From an uncultured Spartobacteria bacterium (GTDB taxonomy: Bacteria; Verrucomicrobiota; Verrucomicrobiia; Chthoniobacterales; JAATET01): a DNA stretch of 39,911 nucleotides. The DNA lies in the NCBI GenBank assembly GCA_937901895.1, contig CALGTD010000055.1:1-39911 (forward strand), given 5' to 3'. The position numbers and the translations under genes are program-made. Positions within the stretch are counted from its first letter, which is position 1. The number at the start of each line of letters is the position of its first letter. The notes below the pieces were generated by a model. That model made no database searches. It was not told the origin of the DNA and saw nothing but the letters and a program-made list of their open reading frames with translations. This document shows, piece by piece, positions 1 to 7,847 of this stretch.

Positions 1-2
1 CG

Positions 3-1100
3 CTCGGCGGCATCTTCTCGACCTTTGCGATGGGATTCTGGCTCATGCCGGAGTTCGGCCTGCGACTGCCGGCCCTCGGGTTCGGCGCGGCCCTGGTCGC
101 TCCGTCCACGTTCATGCTGCTCCGCGCGCGGCGGATAGCTCCCGCAGTGACTGCTCTGGGGGTCTTCATTTTCGCGGTGATCTCCATCCTGTCCAAACCG
201 CGCACCGATTCAGAGAACGTTCACATCCTCGAGATTTCCGAGGGAATCATGGGCCAGCTCAAGGTGGTCGACCGACAGGCCGGCGACCACACGTCACGCC
301 TGCTGCTGGTGAACAATGTCGCGCAGACCGCAATGAATCCGGCCGATCCCGACACCTCTCAATCCAGCTACATCTTTGCCTACGCAGCGGCCCTGAGCAG
401 CTTCCCCGCCGGCGGCAAGGCGCTCGTCCTCGGCCTCGGAGGCGGGGCGCTCGTGCGGCATCTCGACCGGTTTGGATTCGAGACGGACATCGTCGAAATC
501 GACCCACGCATTCGTGACGCAGCCGTGAAATATTTCGGCCTCGACGCGGGCCGCCCGGTGGTCATCGACGACGCCCGCCATTTTCTAAGCGTCACCGATC
601 AAACCTACGACATCATCGCCCTCGACCTTTTCTTAAGCGAATCTCCGCCCGCCGACGCGCTGAGTCTCGAAGGACTGCTCCTCGCACGCACCCGCCTGAA
701 TCCCCACGGCGTCCTCGCGATCAATTTTCCAGGCGAGCCCGATGGCCCCGACGGCCGGCTCACCCGTTCCTTTCTCCGCACGCTTCGCGAGGCGGGATTT
801 CAGGTGAAGGCGCTTCGCACGCCCGAAGGCGGCAACCTCCTCGTGCTTGCGAGTCCGGAAGGCCGGGATTTTTCCGACGTCGACTACGCGGAATCCGGTC
901 CTCCCAGCCGCCGACTGCGCAATCTCGAGCGCCATTTCATCGACCTCGACGCGATCGACTTCTCCGACGCGGTGGTCCTGAACGACGCGCACTCGCGGTT
1001 CGAAACGCTCCACGCACGGGTCGCCGTGGAATGGCGCCGCCTCACGCGCGGGCTCGTGCAGCGCGAATTCGTGAAGGACGATCTCCAGATGGTGCGCTGA
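3..1100 (+). CDS. Spermidine-synthase-like / fused-MFS protein, 3' part (5' end outside window)
   Basis: The reading frame is open from base 3, so the gene starts outside the window; the first in-frame ATG (base 30) lies inside a hydrophobic stretch and is not the true start. The N-terminal residues look like the last membrane segments of a transporter-like domain. They are followed by a Rossmann methyltransferase-like domain with the glycine-rich SAM motif LGLGGGALVRHL, the acidic strand-2 end VEIDPRI and the later IIALDLF strand, as in polyamine aminopropyltransferases. Known family: membrane-fused spermidine synthase-like proteins. The fused proteins often have no proven aminopropyltransferase activity, so the substrate is left open. 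The downstream gene is convergent and begins 30 bases away. Confidence 0.75.
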   Translation, partial: LGGIFSTFAMGFWLMPEFGLRLPALGFGAALVAPSTFMLLRARRIAPAVTALGVFIFAVISILSKPRTDSENVHILEISEGIMGQLKVVDRQAGDHTSRLLLVNNVAQTAMNPADPDTSQSSYIFAYAAALSSFPAGGKALVLGLGGGALVRHLDRFGFETDIVEIDPRIRDAAVKYFGLDAGRPVVIDDARHFLSVTDQTYDIIALDLFLSESPPADALSLEGLLLARTRLNPHGVLAINFPGEPDGPDGRLTRSFLRTLREAGFQVKALRTPEGGNLLVLASPEGRDFSDVDYAESGPPSRRLRNLERHFIDLDAIDFSDAVVLNDAHSRFETLHARVAVEWRRLTRGLVQREFVKDDLQMVR

Positions 1101-1130
1101 AGCGCCCTCAGCGGGAGAGCGCGTCGCGGA

Positions 1131-3161
1131 TCACCAGATTTCCACCCGGTCCTTGCGCACCATGGGGCTGTCCGGCGGACATTCGAATGCCTCAACAAAC
1201 TCCTCGAGATTCGACAAAGGCCCGTTCACCCGGAATTCCGCCGGCGAGTGCGGATCGGTCTTCACCTGCACGCGGAGGGACTCGTCCCGCTCGTTCGTCC
1301 GCCACGTCTGCGCATACGAGAGAAAGAACCGCTGCGCCGGCGTGAACCCGTCGATCTCGGCCGGCGCGGGATTCCTTGCCAGTGCCTTTTGCAGGGCAGC
1401 GAAGGCAATTTTCGCGCCACCCAGATCGGCAATGTTCTCACCCGTGGTGAGCCGGCCGTTGATCTTCAATCCGTCGAGCACCTCGTAACCATCGAACTGC
1501 TCGATGATTTTCTGCGAGCGCGCCTCGAAGTTTTTCAGGTCCTCCGCCGTCCACCAGTTCGCCAGATTTCCCTTCTCGTCGTATTTGCGCCCCTGGTCGT
1601 CGAAACCGTGCGTCAGCTCGTGGCCGATCACCGCGCCAATGCCGCCATAGTTGACCGCATCGTCGGCATTCGGATCGAAGAACGGCGGCTGAAGAATGCC
1701 GGCCGGAAAGACGATTTCGTTCATTGCCGGATGGAAATACGCGTTCACCGTCGGTGGCGACATTTCCCATTCGTTCCGGTCCACCGGCTTCCCGATCTTC
1801 GCGAGGTCACGCCGGAACTCGAACGCATTCGCCCGAAAGACATTTCCGACATACGGGCCACGATTGATCTCAAGTCCGGAATAATCCCGCCACACATCGG
1901 GGTAGCCGACTTTCACCCGCATGGCTTCGAGTTTGCGCAGCGCCGCCTCCTTCGTTTTCTCGGTCATCCACGGCAGCTCGCGGATCCGGTCGCGCAAGGC
2001 CTCGCGCAAATTTGCCACCAGCTCGAGCGCCTGTTCCTTCGCCTCCGGCGGGAAATTGTCGCGCACATAAAGCTGCCCGAGCGCCTCGCCCACGGAGTCA
2101 TCGATCGTGGCCATCACCCGCTTCCAGCGCGGACGCAGTTCCTCGCTGCCATTCAGCGTCCGTCCGTAAAAGTCGAACCACTCGTTGACGAAGTTCTTCC
2201 CGAGGTATGGCGAAGCAGCGGATGCCAGATGCCACCGCAAATACGCCCGCCAGTCCTCCAGCGGCGCATCCTTCACCAGCGCGTCAAAGGCCTGAAAGAA
2301 CTTCGGCTGACCGACATTGACCGCGTCCGGTTCCCTGATCCCGATCTCGTCGAACCACGCGTCCCACGCGAAATTCGGCATCAATTCGCGAAGTTCCGCC
2401 GGCGTCTTCTTGTGATACGTCGCGTCCGGATCGCGCAGCTCGACATTCGGCATCGAGGCCTCGGCAAGCTTCGTCTCAAACGCCATCACACGCTTTGCCG
2501 CATCCTCCGCGTCCGCCTTGGAATCGCCAAGCAGCTCAAACGTCCGCGCCACGTGCGCGACGTAGGCTTCGCGCAACTTCTCAGCGTCCTCGCCCTTTTC
2601 CCGATAATATTCACGCTCCGGCAGTCCGAGGCCGGACTGGTAAAGCTGCGCGATCACGGACTCGCTGTCCTTTGCGTCCTGCCCGGAGCCGAACCAGAAT
2701 CCGGCATCCACCCCGAGTTCCGTGAGATGCGCAATCGTTCGCGTGAGCGACTCCGGTCCATCGATCGCCGCAATCCGCGCGAATTCCTCCGCCAGCGGTT
2801 CGATGCCCGCCTTCTCGATCGCAGCCTCGTCCATGCCCGACGCATAGAAATCCCCGACCAGTTGCTCCGGACTGCCCGGCTTTGCGTCCGTCTTCGCCGC
2901 AGCAGCCTCGAGTTCCTTGCGGAGCGCGGCGTTGTTGCGCTCGTGGAGCTCGTGAAACGCACCCCATGCGCTGTATTCCGGCGGAATCGGGTTCGCGTCG
3001 AGCCACCCGCCGTTTGCGTAGCGGTAGAAATCCTCCCACGGCTTCACCGAGGGATCGAGATTCGCGGGATCGATCGGTTTCTCCTGCGGTTTAACGACAA
3101 TGTCCGCCGCCACCGCGACACCGACGAGAGGGGCCAGAAAAACAAACGAGAGAAGCCGCAT
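1131..3161 (-). CDS. M13 family zinc metallopeptidase (neprilysin/PepO-like), secreted
   Basis: A 676-residue protein, the usual length for M13 peptidases, which cleave short peptides outside the cytoplasm. The first 19 residues form a signal peptide ending near AVAAD. The N-terminal helical domain begins with the family motif DFYRYANGGW. Near the C-terminus are NAYFHPAMNEIVFPAG, the zinc motif HELTH at about 514-518 and the third ligand in GENIADLGG (Glu about 575). The family usually ends in a Cys-x-x-Trp motif; here the end is VEIW, with the cysteine replaced. The start at 3161 was preferred to the longer in-frame start at 3311 because it opens directly on the signal peptide and leaves an 88-base divergent space to argG. 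Confidence 0.92.
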   Translation of the reverse strand: MRLLSFVFLAPLVGVAVAADIVVKPQEKPIDPANLDPSVKPWEDFYRYANGGWLDANPIPPEYSAWGAFHELHERNNAALRKELEAAAAKTDAKPGSPEQLVGDFYASGMDEAAIEKAGIEPLAEEFARIAAIDGPESLTRTIAHLTELGVDAGFWFGSGQDAKDSESVIAQLYQSGLGLPEREYYREKGEDAEKLREAYVAHVARTFELLGDSKADAEDAAKRVMAFETKLAEASMPNVELRDPDATYHKKTPAELRELMPNFAWDAWFDEIGIREPDAVNVGQPKFFQAFDALVKDAPLEDWRAYLRWHLASAASPYLGKNFVNEWFDFYGRTLNGSEELRPRWKRVMATIDDSVGEALGQLYVRDNFPPEAKEQALELVANLREALRDRIRELPWMTEKTKEAALRKLEAMRVKVGYPDVWRDYSGLEINRGPYVGNVFRANAFEFRRDLAKIGKPVDRNEWEMSPPTVNAYFHPAMNEIVFPAGILQPPFFDPNADDAVNYGGIGAVIGHELTHGFDDQGRKYDEKGNLANWWTAEDLKNFEARSQKIIEQFDGYEVLDGLKINGRLTTGENIADLGGAKIAFAALQKALARNPAPAEIDGFTPAQRFFLSYAQTWRTNERDESLRVQVKTDPHSPAEFRVNGPLSNLEEFVEAFECPPDSPMVRKDRVEIW

Positions 3162-3249
3162 CGCGGGAAGATACCCGCGACAGGGGCGCTGCCAAACAAT
3201 TCTGCTTCCCCTCCGCGCGCTTCGTGTGCTCTGTGGAAGGCTGCTCGAA

Positions 3250-4470
3250 ATGAAAATCGTCGTCGCATATTCCGGCGGGCTCGATACGTCCGTCCTCCTC
3301 AACTGGCTCAAGGAAACCTACTCCGCGGAAGTCATCGCGTTTTGCGCGGACATCGGACAGGAGGAGGAACTCGAAGGGCTTGAGGAGAAGGCGCTGAAAA
3401 CCGGCGCGTCGAAGTGCTACATCGACAATCTTCAGGAGGAGTTCGCGCGCGATTTCATCTTCCCGATGATGCAGGCGGGCGCGATCTACGAGGGCCAGTA
3501 TTTCCTCGGCACGTCCATCGCCCGTCCGCTGATCGCCAAGCGCATGGTCGACATCGCGAAGGCCGAGGGCGCCGATGCCATCGCGCACGGAGCCACGGGC
3601 AAGGGCAACGACCAGATCCGTTTCGAACTCACCGCCGCCGCCCTCGCGCCGGAGCTGGAGGTCATCGCGCCGTGGCGGCAGGAGCGTTTTCGCAAGCAGT
3701 TCCCCGGTCGCAGCGAGATGATCGCGTATTGCGCCGAGCACGGCATCAACGTCGAGGCCAGTGCGAAGAAGCCCTACTCGATGGATCGCAACCTCCTGCA
3801 CATCTCGTATGAGAGCGGCATCCTCGAGGACCCGTGGTTCGACGCGTCGGCCGAGGAAAACAAGGGCATGTTCAAGTTGTCGGTGGCGCCCGAGGACGCG
3901 CCGAACGAGCCCGAGTATGTCGAGCTTGCCTTCGAGCAGGGCAACTGCGTCGCCGTGAACGGCGAAAAATTGTCGCCCCTCGGCGTAATGAAGAAGCTCA
4001 ACGCGCTTGGCGGCAGGCACGGCGTGGGCCGTGTCGACATGGTGGAAAACCGCTTTGTCGGCATGAAGAGCCGCGGCGTTTACGAGACCCCGGGCGGCGC
4101 GATCCTGCACTTCGCGCACCGGCAGATGGAAAGCCTCACGATGGACCGCGAGGTCATGCACCTGCGCGACTCGCTCATCCCGAAATACGCCACTCTCGTT
4201 TACAACGGCTTCTGGTTCGCCCCCGAGCGCGAGGCCATCCAGGCGCTCGTGACCGAGTCGCAGAAAAACGTCACCGGCGACGTGCGTGTGAAGCTCTACA
4301 AGGGCAACATCATCGCCGCCGGCCGGCGCAGCCCCGTGTCGCTCTACAATCCGCACATCGCCACGATGGAGGCCGATCCCACACAGGCCTACAATCAGGA
4401 CGATGCCACGGGCTTCATCCGGCTGAACGCCCTCCGCTTGAAGGTGGAAGCCCGCGTCGCCGGGCAATAG
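3250..4470 (+). CDS. argG: Argininosuccinate synthase
   Basis: A 406-residue enzyme that joins citrulline and aspartate using ATP in the penultimate step of arginine synthesis. The start is fixed by the conserved N-terminus MKIVVAYSGGLDTS, with the ATP pyrophosphatase P-loop SGGLDTS at residues 8-14; a GGAAGG ribosome site ends 9 bases before the ATG. Later family blocks include GATGKGNDQIRFE, the NLLHISYE region and the ARPLIAKR segment. Length matches the bacterial type. It is divergent from the M13 peptidase gene; no other arg gene lies next to it, so it seems to be transcribed alone. The longer in-frame extension to base 3100 overlaps the peptidase gene and is not conserved-looking. Confidence 0.97.
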   Translation: MKIVVAYSGGLDTSVLLNWLKETYSAEVIAFCADIGQEEELEGLEEKALKTGASKCYIDNLQEEFARDFIFPMMQAGAIYEGQYFLGTSIARPLIAKRMVDIAKAEGADAIAHGATGKGNDQIRFELTAAALAPELEVIAPWRQERFRKQFPGRSEMIAYCAEHGINVEASAKKPYSMDRNLLHISYESGILEDPWFDASAEENKGMFKLSVAPEDAPNEPEYVELAFEQGNCVAVNGEKLSPLGVMKKLNALGGRHGVGRVDMVENRFVGMKSRGVYETPGGAILHFAHRQMESLTMDREVMHLRDSLIPKYATLVYNGFWFAPEREAIQALVTESQKNVTGDVRVKLYKGNIIAAGRRSPVSLYNPHIATMEADPTQAYNQDDATGFIRLNALRLKVEARVAGQ

Positions 4471-5065
4471 CCGCCGGTTGACTCCGGCCAAAACCTCCCC
4501 TTGCGGAGTATCAGGAGGTGGATAGTGCAATCTCCTGACTGACCGGGAGATACCTGCCGGATGCCCACACTGCTCGCCGCCCTCACTTTGTTTCTTGCCT
4601 CGGCAGGACTGGAACCCGCATCCCCGGAGAAACGCGATGCGCGGACCGACTGCCCGCCCGAGCATTCCTCGCAAAATCTTACCGAGCAACCGGTGGCATC
4701 GGACGACGGCCTGCTCGAAGAGTCCACCGGGCTTTTCGCCGGCATCCCGCACGCCCACCCTGTTCCGGCCCCCTGTTCGGTTGCAAAGAGCCAGGGCAGG
4801 TTTCATCCAACGCACACAGACTCGATCCCGGCCCCACCGCGCTAAGCCCTCCCCTTGGCGATTCCCAGGAACGCTCCCCGTTTCCCCGTAGCTTGGGTCC
4901 GTCATCAGCTCTCGTTCGCGAACCTCTCTCCGCTCCGCCGGCTCTTCGTTCTTTCCTCCCGGCCAAAACCACCACAATCCGCGCCAGCACGGTGGTCCGA
5001 GCGCACTTCGTGTTCCGTGACACGGTCTTCGTGCCGCCCTCTTCGATCCGTTCATCCTTTTCCGC
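4471..5065. other. 595-base intergenic region after argG
   Basis: No recognised gene. Just after argG are two short inverted repeats: a 6-bp stem (4481-4486 with 4504-4509) and a perfect 7-bp stem TCAGGAG/CTCCTGA (4511-4517 with 4532-4538, 14-base loop). They could act in termination or mRNA stability, but no T-run follows. A small open frame with a signal-peptide-like start is listed separately at 4561. From about 4850 to 5065 I see no motif. The opposite strand carries a T-arm-like element at 4603-4619 that does not extend to a full tRNA. Confidence 0.5.
4561..4845 (+). CDS. Possible small exported protein (94 aa), doubtful
   Basis: The frame opens with ATG and a short hydrophobic N-terminus (MPTLLAALTLFLASAG) that resembles a signal peptide; a GGGAG run lies about 13 bases upstream. 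The rest is polar, with no domain I recognise and a proline-rich end typical of chance frames in GC-rich DNA. It is the only sizeable plus-strand frame in the gap between argG and the beta-propeller pseudogene. I give it a low score; conservation in relatives would be needed to accept it. Confidence 0.2.
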   Translation: MPTLLAALTLFLASAGLEPASPEKRDARTDCPPEHSSQNLTEQPVASDDGLLEESTGLFAGIPHAHPVPAPCSVAKSQGRFHPTHTDSIPAPPR

Positions 5066-6133
5066 ATGAAATTCCGCCTGCTCCTCGCCGCCTGCTCGCT
5101 TGTCCACGCCGCCATCGCCCAGACGCTTGTCACCGACTTCCCGGTCACGAACGGCTCTGTGGAGGCCGTTCTCTACGTGCCCGAGACGAACGAAATCGTG
5201 ATCGGCGGATCGTTCACGCGCATCGGCCCTTTCACCGGCTCCTTTGTCGGCCTCGATCGGACGACCGGAGAATGGAACACGCCGAGCTTCCCGAAGCCGA
5301 ACGGTCCCGTCCTCACCGCACTGCCCGACGGCCAGGGCGGCTGGTATCTCGGCGGCGAGTTCACCGAGGTCGGCGGCCAGCCGCGCGAAAGCCTTGCACA
5401 CATCCTGCCCAACGGCACCGTGGACCCCGCCTGGGCCCCCGCCGTCCGGACCAACAACCCGGCCCGGACCGCAAGAGTCATGGCCATGGTCATTCAAGGC
5501 GACCTGCTCTACATCGGAGGCGACTTTGAATCCGTGGGCGGATTCCCTCGACAGTGCCTCGCCGCCATCAGTCTCGTCACTGGCGCCGCCACCCCGTTCA
5601 ACCCCGGAGCGACGGGAGGACCCGACGCGCCTTCCGTTCGTGCGCTCGCAGCCGACACCCTCAACCTCTACGTGGGCGGCTACGGCCTCACCGCCATCGG
5701 CGGCGCGCCGCGCAACAACCTCGCTGCGATCAATCTCTCCACCGGCCTCGCGACCGCGTGGAATCCCAATCCCGACGGTCACGTCGAGGAACTCGTTCTC
5801 GACGGCGGAGAAATTCTCGTCGGCGGCAATTTCACCACCATCGGCAACGCCGAGCGCTTGAATCTCGCCGCCGTGAACCTCACCAGCGGGCTCGCCTCCA
5901 CCTTTTTCACGCCGGACCCCAACGGCACCGTCCACACGATCGCCGTGAGCGGAGCCGCCGTCTATCTCGGCGGCTTTTTCAGCAACGCCGGCGGCCAGGC
6001 CCGGCAGAATCTCGCCGCGGTCAATCGCACCACCGGCCTTGCGCAGACGTGGGCTCCGACCACGGACGACACCGTCTTCGACCTCCATCTCGCGGGGGAT
6101 TCCGTTTATATCGGCGGCCCATTTTTGCCGTGA
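5066..6133 (+). CDS. N-terminal open fragment of the broken beta-propeller gene (355 aa)
   Basis: This is the part that would be translated from the natural ATG: signal peptide plus about seven propeller repeats. It ends in GGPFLP at a TGA two codons after the shifted T-run. If the frameshift is real, the product is a truncated exported protein lacking most repeats and the lysine-rich tail. Confidence 0.6.
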   Translation: MKFRLLLAACSLVHAAIAQTLVTDFPVTNGSVEAVLYVPETNEIVIGGSFTRIGPFTGSFVGLDRTTGEWNTPSFPKPNGPVLTALPDGQGGWYLGGEFTEVGGQPRESLAHILPNGTVDPAWAPAVRTNNPARTARVMAMVIQGDLLYIGGDFESVGGFPRQCLAAISLVTGAATPFNPGATGGPDAPSVRALAADTLNLYVGGYGLTAIGGAPRNNLAAINLSTGLATAWNPNPDGHVEELVLDGGEILVGGNFTTIGNAERLNLAAVNLTSGLASTFFTPDPNGTVHTIAVSGAAVYLGGFFSNAGGQARQNLAAVNRTTGLAQTWAPTTDDTVFDLHLAGDSVYIGGPFLP

Positions 6134-7290
6134 ATGGCGTGCCGACGCCCCGCCTCGCCCAACTCCACGCGGTCACCGGCGATCGCATCGACTGGGCTCC
6201 CAGACCGGATGGCCTGCCTTACGTCGTCATCGCCACGCCCGGCACGATCTTCGCCGGCGGCTCCATCCAGACCGTCGGTGGCGTCGCCCGGAGAAATCTC
6301 GCCTCGCTCGACGCCACCACCGGCGCGATCGGCAGGTTCAACTCCGAGGTCGACGACACCGTCCGCGTGTTGACGCGTCTGGGCAACACCATCTTCGCCG
6401 GCGGCCCGTTCGACACCGTGGATGGCCAGGCCCGGCAGGGTCTCGCGGCCTTCGGCATCGACGGCACCCTCCAGGCCACCGCCTTCCCTCCCGTGATCGG
6501 TGGCAGTGTGGAGACCATCGCCATTGACGGCGACCGCATCTACATTGGCGGCCGCTTCGGCTCCGTGAACGGCAACCCACGCAGCCGCATCGCCGCTCTC
6601 GACCTCGCAGGAAATGTCGTGCCGACCTGGAATGCCGCGGTCCGCACGGTCGGATTCCCGCTCGACCCTTCACTGGACGAAGCGCGCGTCACCTCCATCG
6701 CCATCACGCCATCGAACATCTTTGTCGCCGGCACCTTCACCGAAGTCCAGAGCATCTCGGCCGGCCAGGATGCCACCCGTCGCAACCGCCTCGCCGCCTT
6801 CACAAAGGACAACGCCTCCGTGCGCAACTGGAATCCCAATCCCAACGGCGAAATCCACGCGCTGCGCACCAGCGGCACGACGCTCCATGTCATCGGCACC
6901 TTCTCCAGCATCACCGGCGGCGATGGCGTGGTCCGCGCACGCCGCAGCTACGCGCGCTTCAACAACAACGTCGCCGTGCAACCCGTCAGCCTTTTGCCAA
7001 CCGCGAACGCAGGCGCGGACCCGGCCGCGTTCACCGCAATCGCACTGCGGGGCGACACCACGATCCTGGCCGGACCATTCTCCCGCATCGGCGCGGAGGC
7101 CCGCACCGGCCTCGCGATCATCGACGACACCGGCTCCCTCCTCCCCTTCCGCGCGACGCCCGGCCTCTCATTGGTGACGGCGATCACGGCCAACAACACC
7201 ACGATCTTCACCGCCGATGACGGCAGGTTCGTCAACGGGCAGCTCCGCTTTCTTCGTGCCTACGACAATGCCGGCACCCTGCTGCCCTAG
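6130..7290 (+). CDS. Middle open fragment of the broken beta-propeller gene
   Basis: This is the frame that carries on the propeller repeats after the frameshift (FAVNGVPTPRLAQL onward) to the TAG at 7288. It has no signal peptide or ribosome site of its own, and the nearest possible start is GTG at 6130, so independent expression is unlikely. It is listed because automatic annotation may call it separately. Confidence 0.45.
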   Translation: MNGVPTPRLAQLHAVTGDRIDWAPRPDGLPYVVIATPGTIFAGGSIQTVGGVARRNLASLDATTGAIGRFNSEVDDTVRVLTRLGNTIFAGGPFDTVDGQARQGLAAFGIDGTLQATAFPPVIGGSVETIAIDGDRIYIGGRFGSVNGNPRSRIAALDLAGNVVPTWNAAVRTVGFPLDPSLDEARVTSIAITPSNIFVAGTFTEVQSISAGQDATRRNRLAAFTKDNASVRNWNPNPNGEIHALRTSGTTLHVIGTFSSITGGDGVVRARRSYARFNNNVAVQPVSLLPTANAGADPAAFTAIALRGDTTILAGPFSRIGAEARTGLAIIDDTGSLLPFRATPGLSLVTAITANNTTIFTADDGRFVNGQLRFLRAYDNAGTLLP

Positions 7291-7731
7291 CTGCCCGTCG
7301 TCGCCAACAACTCCGGATTCGAAGATCCCGTCACGTTCCGGGCGAATCCTCCGGAATTCCTCGCCCTTGCGCTCGACGGCCCATGGCTCTACGTCGCAGG
7401 TTCGTTTACCGTCATCTCCGGCGTCTACCAGCCCGGCTTCGCCGCCCTCAGCCTGCCGGTCACGACTCCCCCGCCGACCTTGAGCGCCCGTGGCCGCACG
7501 TCCATAAAAACGACCCGCAAAAAACTCACCCTCAAAGGCACCTCCACAAACTCGACCCTCATTCAATACAAGGCCGGCAAAGGCGGTTTCAAAAATGCGA
7601 GAGGCACCGCCGCCGCCTGGAAATTCCCCGTCCGCCTCGGCACGAAGAAGAGGACCATCGCGAAAGTCCGCGCCACCGGCCCCGGCGGGAAGTCAAAGGT
7701 TCTCAAGTTCACCATCACGCGAAAGTAAACG

Positions 7732-7755
7732 GTCGCCAAGCAGATCGTGGGCGAC
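7732..7755 (+). other. Hairpin just after the beta-propeller pseudogene
   Basis: GTCGCC (7732-7737) pairs with GGCGAC (7750-7755) around a 12-base loop, starting 4 bases after the TAA. There is no T-tract, so it is at most a weak terminator or an mRNA 3'-end structure. Confidence 0.25.
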
Positions 7756-7810
7756 GTCCGAGCTCCTTTCGAGCATCCCCCGGCACAGTTGGGGAAGGCT
7801 GGACAAACAA

Positions 7811-7835
7811 TGCGGATTTGCATTCCTTATCCGCA
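7811..7835 (+). other. 7-bp inverted repeat in the leader of the NHL gene
   Basis: TGCGGAT (7811-7817) and ATCCGCA (7829-7835) pair perfectly across an 11-base loop, 12 bases before the ATG at 7848. It could be an operator or a 5' mRNA hairpin; no Shine-Dalgarno sequence is visible between it and the start. Confidence 0.3.
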
Positions 7836-7847
7836 CCCAAACCATCC

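Larger units (their letters stand above)
5066..7728 (+). pseudogene. Secreted beta-propeller protein (delta-60/DUF5122-like repeats), broken by a frameshift and an in-frame stop
   Basis: One gene of about 887 codons when repaired. It opens with a signal peptide (MKFRLLLAACSLVHAAIAQ), followed by many repeats of roughly 45-60 residues built around an 'xYxGGxFxxxGGxxRxxLAAx' pattern, as in DUF5122-type beta-propellers. The tail is lysine-rich and beta-like, ending in KFTITRK. Lesion 1: in the T-run at 6122-6126 the frame shifts by one base. Restoring a sixth T gives GGPFFAVNG, which aligns with the sister repeat GGPFDTVDG. Lesion 2: TAG at 7288-7290, after which the same frame continues to the TAA at 7726. 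Repeats and codon use are otherwise intact on both sides, so the breakage is recent or is a sequence error. Ligand unknown. Confidence 0.8.

Noticed and set aside
1248..3383. A 711-codon plus-strand frame opposite the M13 peptidase gene
   Set aside because: It is the antisense shadow of the peptidase gene: no motifs, arginine-rich translation, and it runs into the argG start region.
4603..4619. T-arm-like stem-loop on the minus strand (GCGGG-TTCCAGT-CCTGC), suggesting a tRNA
   Set aside because: The stem pairs well, but no matching 5' acceptor strand, D-arm or anticodon arm could be found in the next 100 bases, and the T-loop has C where a purine is usual.
3091..5148. A 685-codon minus-strand frame opposite argG
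   Set aside because: It is the antisense shadow of argG, without family motifs and with a composition typical of GC-rich antisense frames.
6122..6133. Programmed -1 frameshift in the propeller gene
   Set aside because: The site A-TTT-TTG is not a proper slippery heptamer, there is no obvious downstream hairpin, and a second lesion (TAG at 7288) is present; lost T in a homopolymer is simpler.
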